DNA of 7,203 nt from Clostridia bacterium. Lineage in GTDB: Bacteria > Bacillota > Clostridia > Oscillospirales > CAG-272. The notes beneath the pieces were generated by a model. That model did no database searches. It was not told the origin of the DNA and was given only the letters and a program-made list of their open reading frames with translations. The position numbers and the translations under genes were made by a program. Location of the stretch: positions 1-7,203 of the forward strand of contig CAADYQ010000077.1 in NCBI GenBank assembly GCA_900753295.1, written 5' to 3'. Positions 5,236-7,203 of this stretch are shown piece by piece. Each line of letters opens with the position of its first letter. Positions within the stretch are counted from its first letter, which is position 1.

Positions 5236-6270
5236 ATGGCAGCAATAAGACTTGTACACAGCGATACGCTTTCCTGCGAGCCGGTAGTGCGCAGGATGAA
5301 TGACGGTAGCCTGCTTATGGTCGCTCAGTGCGGCGACACATACGAGCCGGCCCCGCGCAACCGTGTTTATTATTTTCACAGCTATGACGACGGCGATACA
5401 TGGAGCACTCCTGTATCGATCTATCCCGAGGACGGCAACGCCGTCTACTGCACCGAGGTGGCGGTGTTCGGGGACCGCGTCGTGGCGTATCTTACCGTTC
5501 ACAACGGTCAGTTCTTCAACTGGCGCTCGGTAATGATGTCAAGCACCGACTGTGGACACACCTGGGTGAATGAGGGAGCCTTCCCGGGGCTTGAAACATA
5601 TACCTTCATGCGCGGGAAGATAGAGCTGCGGAACGGGGATATCCTTATTCCGTATCAGCATTACCCGGTGTCGGACGATGAAAATGCCCGCATCGTAGCA
5701 AAATACGGCGGCAAATACCGCCCGAGCGGTAAGCTCACATATATCGGTCTTACCGATGTGAATATCGATCATGTTGACAACGGCGTTGCAATAAGCCGCG
5801 ACGGAGGCAAAACCTTTGAGATATGCCCCTGCCGTCCCTTCCCTATACGGGGCGAGACCGGACTTTCCTGGGTCTGGAGCGAGCCGACCGTGGTCGAGCT
5901 TTCGGACGGACGCGTGGCAATGCTCGTCCGCGTGACCAAGGACGTGCTTTGGTACTGCGAGTCGGCTGACGGCGGCAGGACGTGGAGCGAATATGTGCGC
6001 ACCGACATTCCCAATCCGTCATGCAAGCCGAAGCTGATCGGGCTTCCCGACGGCAGGATAGCGCTGCTGCACGATCCCGACAGCACGCGGCGCAACCCGT
6101 TTGCGGTATGGATATCCGACGACGATATGAAAACGTGGTCGCGGCGCGAGGTCATTTCGGATTTCCCGCTCAATTTTGACTACCCCGACGGCTTTTATGA
6201 GGACGGCAGGCTTTACATCTCAATAGAGCTGCAACGCCGTGACGTTCTGTTTATAAAATATCCGCTTTGA
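5236..6270 (+). CDS. Sialidase-like beta-propeller protein with five Asp boxes, no signal peptide
   Basis: This 344-residue protein fills one six-bladed sialidase/BNR-repeat propeller. Asp boxes (S-x-D-x-G-x-T-W) are seen at 49-56 (SYDDGDTW), 102-110 (SSTDCGHTW), 187-194 (SRDGGKTF), 243-250 (SADGGRTW) and, degenerate, 294-301 (SDDDMKTW). An N-terminal EPVVRRMNDGSLLMV (15-29) and a central WSEPTVVELSDGRVAMLVR (214-232) resemble the arginine/glutamate-bearing strands of exo-alpha-sialidase-like glycosidases. I could not assign the full arginine triad, so GH33 activity is not established; a different glycosidase or a carbohydrate-binding role is possible. There is no signal peptide, so it should act in the cytoplasm on imported sugar. 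AAGGA (5226-5230) is 5 nt before the chosen ATG; upstream in-frame codons translate the leader and are unlike the family. It is monocistronic, between its own promoter and terminator. Confidence 0.88.
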   Translation: MAAIRLVHSDTLSCEPVVRRMNDGSLLMVAQCGDTYEPAPRNRVYYFHSYDDGDTWSTPVSIYPEDGNAVYCTEVAVFGDRVVAYLTVHNGQFFNWRSVMMSSTDCGHTWVNEGAFPGLETYTFMRGKIELRNGDILIPYQHYPVSDDENARIVAKYGGKYRPSGKLTYIGLTDVNIDHVDNGVAISRDGGKTFEICPCRPFPIRGETGLSWVWSEPTVVELSDGRVAMLVRVTKDVLWYCESADGGRTWSEYVRTDIPNPSCKPKLIGLPDGRIALLHDPDSTRRNPFAVWISDDDMKTWSRREVISDFPLNFDYPDGFYEDGRLYISIELQRRDVLFIKYPL

Positions 6271-6288
6271 TGCGGCGGATATTTTTTT
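6255..6288 (+). terminator. Rho-independent terminator overlapping the stop of the sialidase-like gene
   Basis: AAAATATCCGC (6255-6265) pairs perfectly with GCGGATATTTT (6275-6285) around a 9-nt loop, and T continues to 6288. The left arm encodes the last codons and the stop codon lies in the loop, a compact arrangement. Confidence 0.85.
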
Positions 6289-6295
6289 ACCCATC

Positions 6296-6310
6296 AAAAT
6301 GTATACAATT
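6296..6310. promoter_or_regulatory. TGTATACA operator candidate, site 2
   Basis: AAAATGTATACAATT is identical to 5062-5076. It lies between the sialidase terminator and the next gene, 33 bp before that start codon, in an AT-rich stretch that must hold the promoter. I could not pick convincing -35 and -10 boxes. Shared sites suggest the two neighbouring genes answer to one regulator. Confidence 0.5.
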
Positions 6311-6343
6311 AAATTAAAATACATACAAAGTGAGGATCAGAAA

Positions 6344-7203
6344 ATGAAAAAAACAGTATCACTTATCCTGTCTCTGTTGGTGCTCGCGGCACTGTTCGTT
6401 CCCGTATCGGCTGTGCCCGATATGCCGGGGCTCATTATTACCGAGATCCTGCGCAATCCGCTCGGAAACGACACATATGAGGGCTTCGAGATAATGAACG
6501 CCTCCGACGCGGCAATAGACCTTTACGATTACAGGATCTTCTACCGCAAGGGCGTGTCTGTTGAGGAGAATGCCGCCGTGGCGGCTTCAGACGTGACCCT
6601 TTACACCTATCTTGCCGCCGAGCCGGGCACGGTCGTGCTTGCCCCCGGTGAGATAGCCATGGTATGGTGCGTGTATTCGGACTGCTATAAAAAATCCGAC
6701 GCCCAGTACGGCGCATTCGTAAAGGACCTCGGCAACGGCAGCATCGAGTACAACTTTGACGCTTACCGCAACGACATGAAAACCGATTCGGGCAAGGAAC
6801 TCGATCCCTCGGTCAAGGTGTTGGTAAACGACAAAACGGGCGGAAAGTACTTTGAGACCAAGGTCGCTGCCGCCGAGCACGGCTTCAACCTTGAAAATTC
6901 CGGCATCGTGCGTATGTGGGTCTGCCCGCGCGAGGGCGATATCACCTCCGCTACCTGCATAATCGATTCTCTTACCGCCGGCAAGGGCGTCCCCACATCC
7001 TCCGAGCCGGTAAGCGGCTCGGTCGTTATGGCGGCGACCGATTCCGAGGATTTCACCCCCGGCACGCTTGACGCAAAGCAGACCTCTCTCAAGGCGCTGG
7101 TCGAATATCTTGCATCTCCCGTGACCGAAGCTCCGGCAACGACCGCGGCTCCCGAGTCTACCGAGACTCCCGCGACTGAAGCGCCCGCTACCGAGGCTCC
7201 CGC
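6344..7203 (+). CDS. Secreted LTD (lamin-tail)-like domain protein, 3' end beyond the window
   Basis: The frame is open to the edge (286 codons visible). Residues 1-23 are a typical Sec signal peptide: MKK, a hydrophobic core LILSLLVLAALFVPV, and a VSA cleavage site. From residue 29 the sequence GLIITEILRNPLGND, then GFEIMNASDAAIDLYDYRI (48-66), is the opening of an LTD (lamin tail) beta-sandwich domain. In bacteria this domain occurs in surface or secreted proteins, often beside nucleases or phosphoesterases. LAPGEIAMVWC and the later FNLENSGIVRMWV continue that fold. From residue 261 a Thr/Pro/Ala/Glu-rich linker of TEAPAT-like units begins, as in cell-surface linkers of gut Clostridia. GAGGA is 7 nt upstream of the ATG. 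The domain or anchor after the linker is not visible, so function is unknown. Confidence 0.85.
   Translation, partial: MKKTVSLILSLLVLAALFVPVSAVPDMPGLIITEILRNPLGNDTYEGFEIMNASDAAIDLYDYRIFYRKGVSVEENAAVAASDVTLYTYLAAEPGTVVLAPGEIAMVWCVYSDCYKKSDAQYGAFVKDLGNGSIEYNFDAYRNDMKTDSGKELDPSVKVLVNDKTGGKYFETKVAAAEHGFNLENSGIVRMWVCPREGDITSATCIIDSLTAGKGVPTSSEPVSGSVVMAATDSEDFTPGTLDAKQTSLKALVEYLASPVTEAPATTAAPESTETPATEAPATEAP
7124..7203 (+). repeat. Degenerate Thr/Glu/Pro/Ala-coding repeats
   Basis: Imperfect repeats of ACCGAGGCTCCCGC-like units encode TEAPAT-type residues in the tail of the LTD-domain protein and continue past the window edge. They are a flexible linker and may vary in number between strains. Confidence 0.75.

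Noticed and set aside
7124..7203. A CRISPR array or satellite at the right edge.
   Set aside because: The repeats are short, degenerate and in frame, encoding a TEAPAT-type linker.

Overview
The window looks like chromosomal DNA of an uncultured Firmicute, probably a gut Clostridia/Oscillospiraceae-type bacterium. This rests on the moderately high GC (impression, not computed), the AGGAGG-like ribosome binding sites, the Gram-positive-style promoters and terminators, the class M sirtuin/macrodomain pair known mainly from Firmicutes, and the secreted LTD protein with a Thr/Pro/Glu/Ala tail. The taxonomic call is inference.

Left edge (1-580, minus strand): a C-terminal remnant of a hexapeptide-repeat acyltransferase, then a hairpin terminator, then a complete HxlR-family regulator with its own extended -10 promoter. 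The regulator has one cysteine near its N-terminus, where redox-sensing relatives carry theirs.

Centre (581-4971, plus strand): the most interesting part. A 114-bp promoter/operator block occurs twice, 1,061 bp apart, with 112 of 114 bases identical. Copy 1 drives a protein resembling a metallo-beta-lactamase fold with a degenerate metal site. Right after that gene lies a decayed N-terminal fragment of a macrodomain gene, which runs into copy 2. Copy 2 drives a compact run: a tandem NTF2-like protein, an FMN-binding-like protein fused to a 2[4Fe-4S] ferredoxin, an intact zinc-type macrodomain ADP-ribosyl hydrolase, and a class M sirtuin (SirTM) ADP-ribosyltransferase, closed by a strong terminator. 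In the described SirTM operons the pair modifies a lipoyl carrier, GcvH-L, encoded beside LplA2; neither is present here. The two promoter copies carry the same inverted repeat overlapping the -35 box, so the divergent HxlR protein probably controls both units. The inferred picture is an electrophile- or redox-responsive regulon with reversible protein ADP-ribosylation and possibly an unusual target.

Right side (4972-7203): a separate region with a consensus sigma-A promoter, a structured leader, a signal-less sialidase-like beta-propeller (five Asp boxes) and its terminator. Then comes the start of a secreted LTD-domain protein that runs off the window. The intergenic regions before these two genes share a 15-bp sequence around the palindrome TGTATACA, a plausible operator for one GntR-type regulator.
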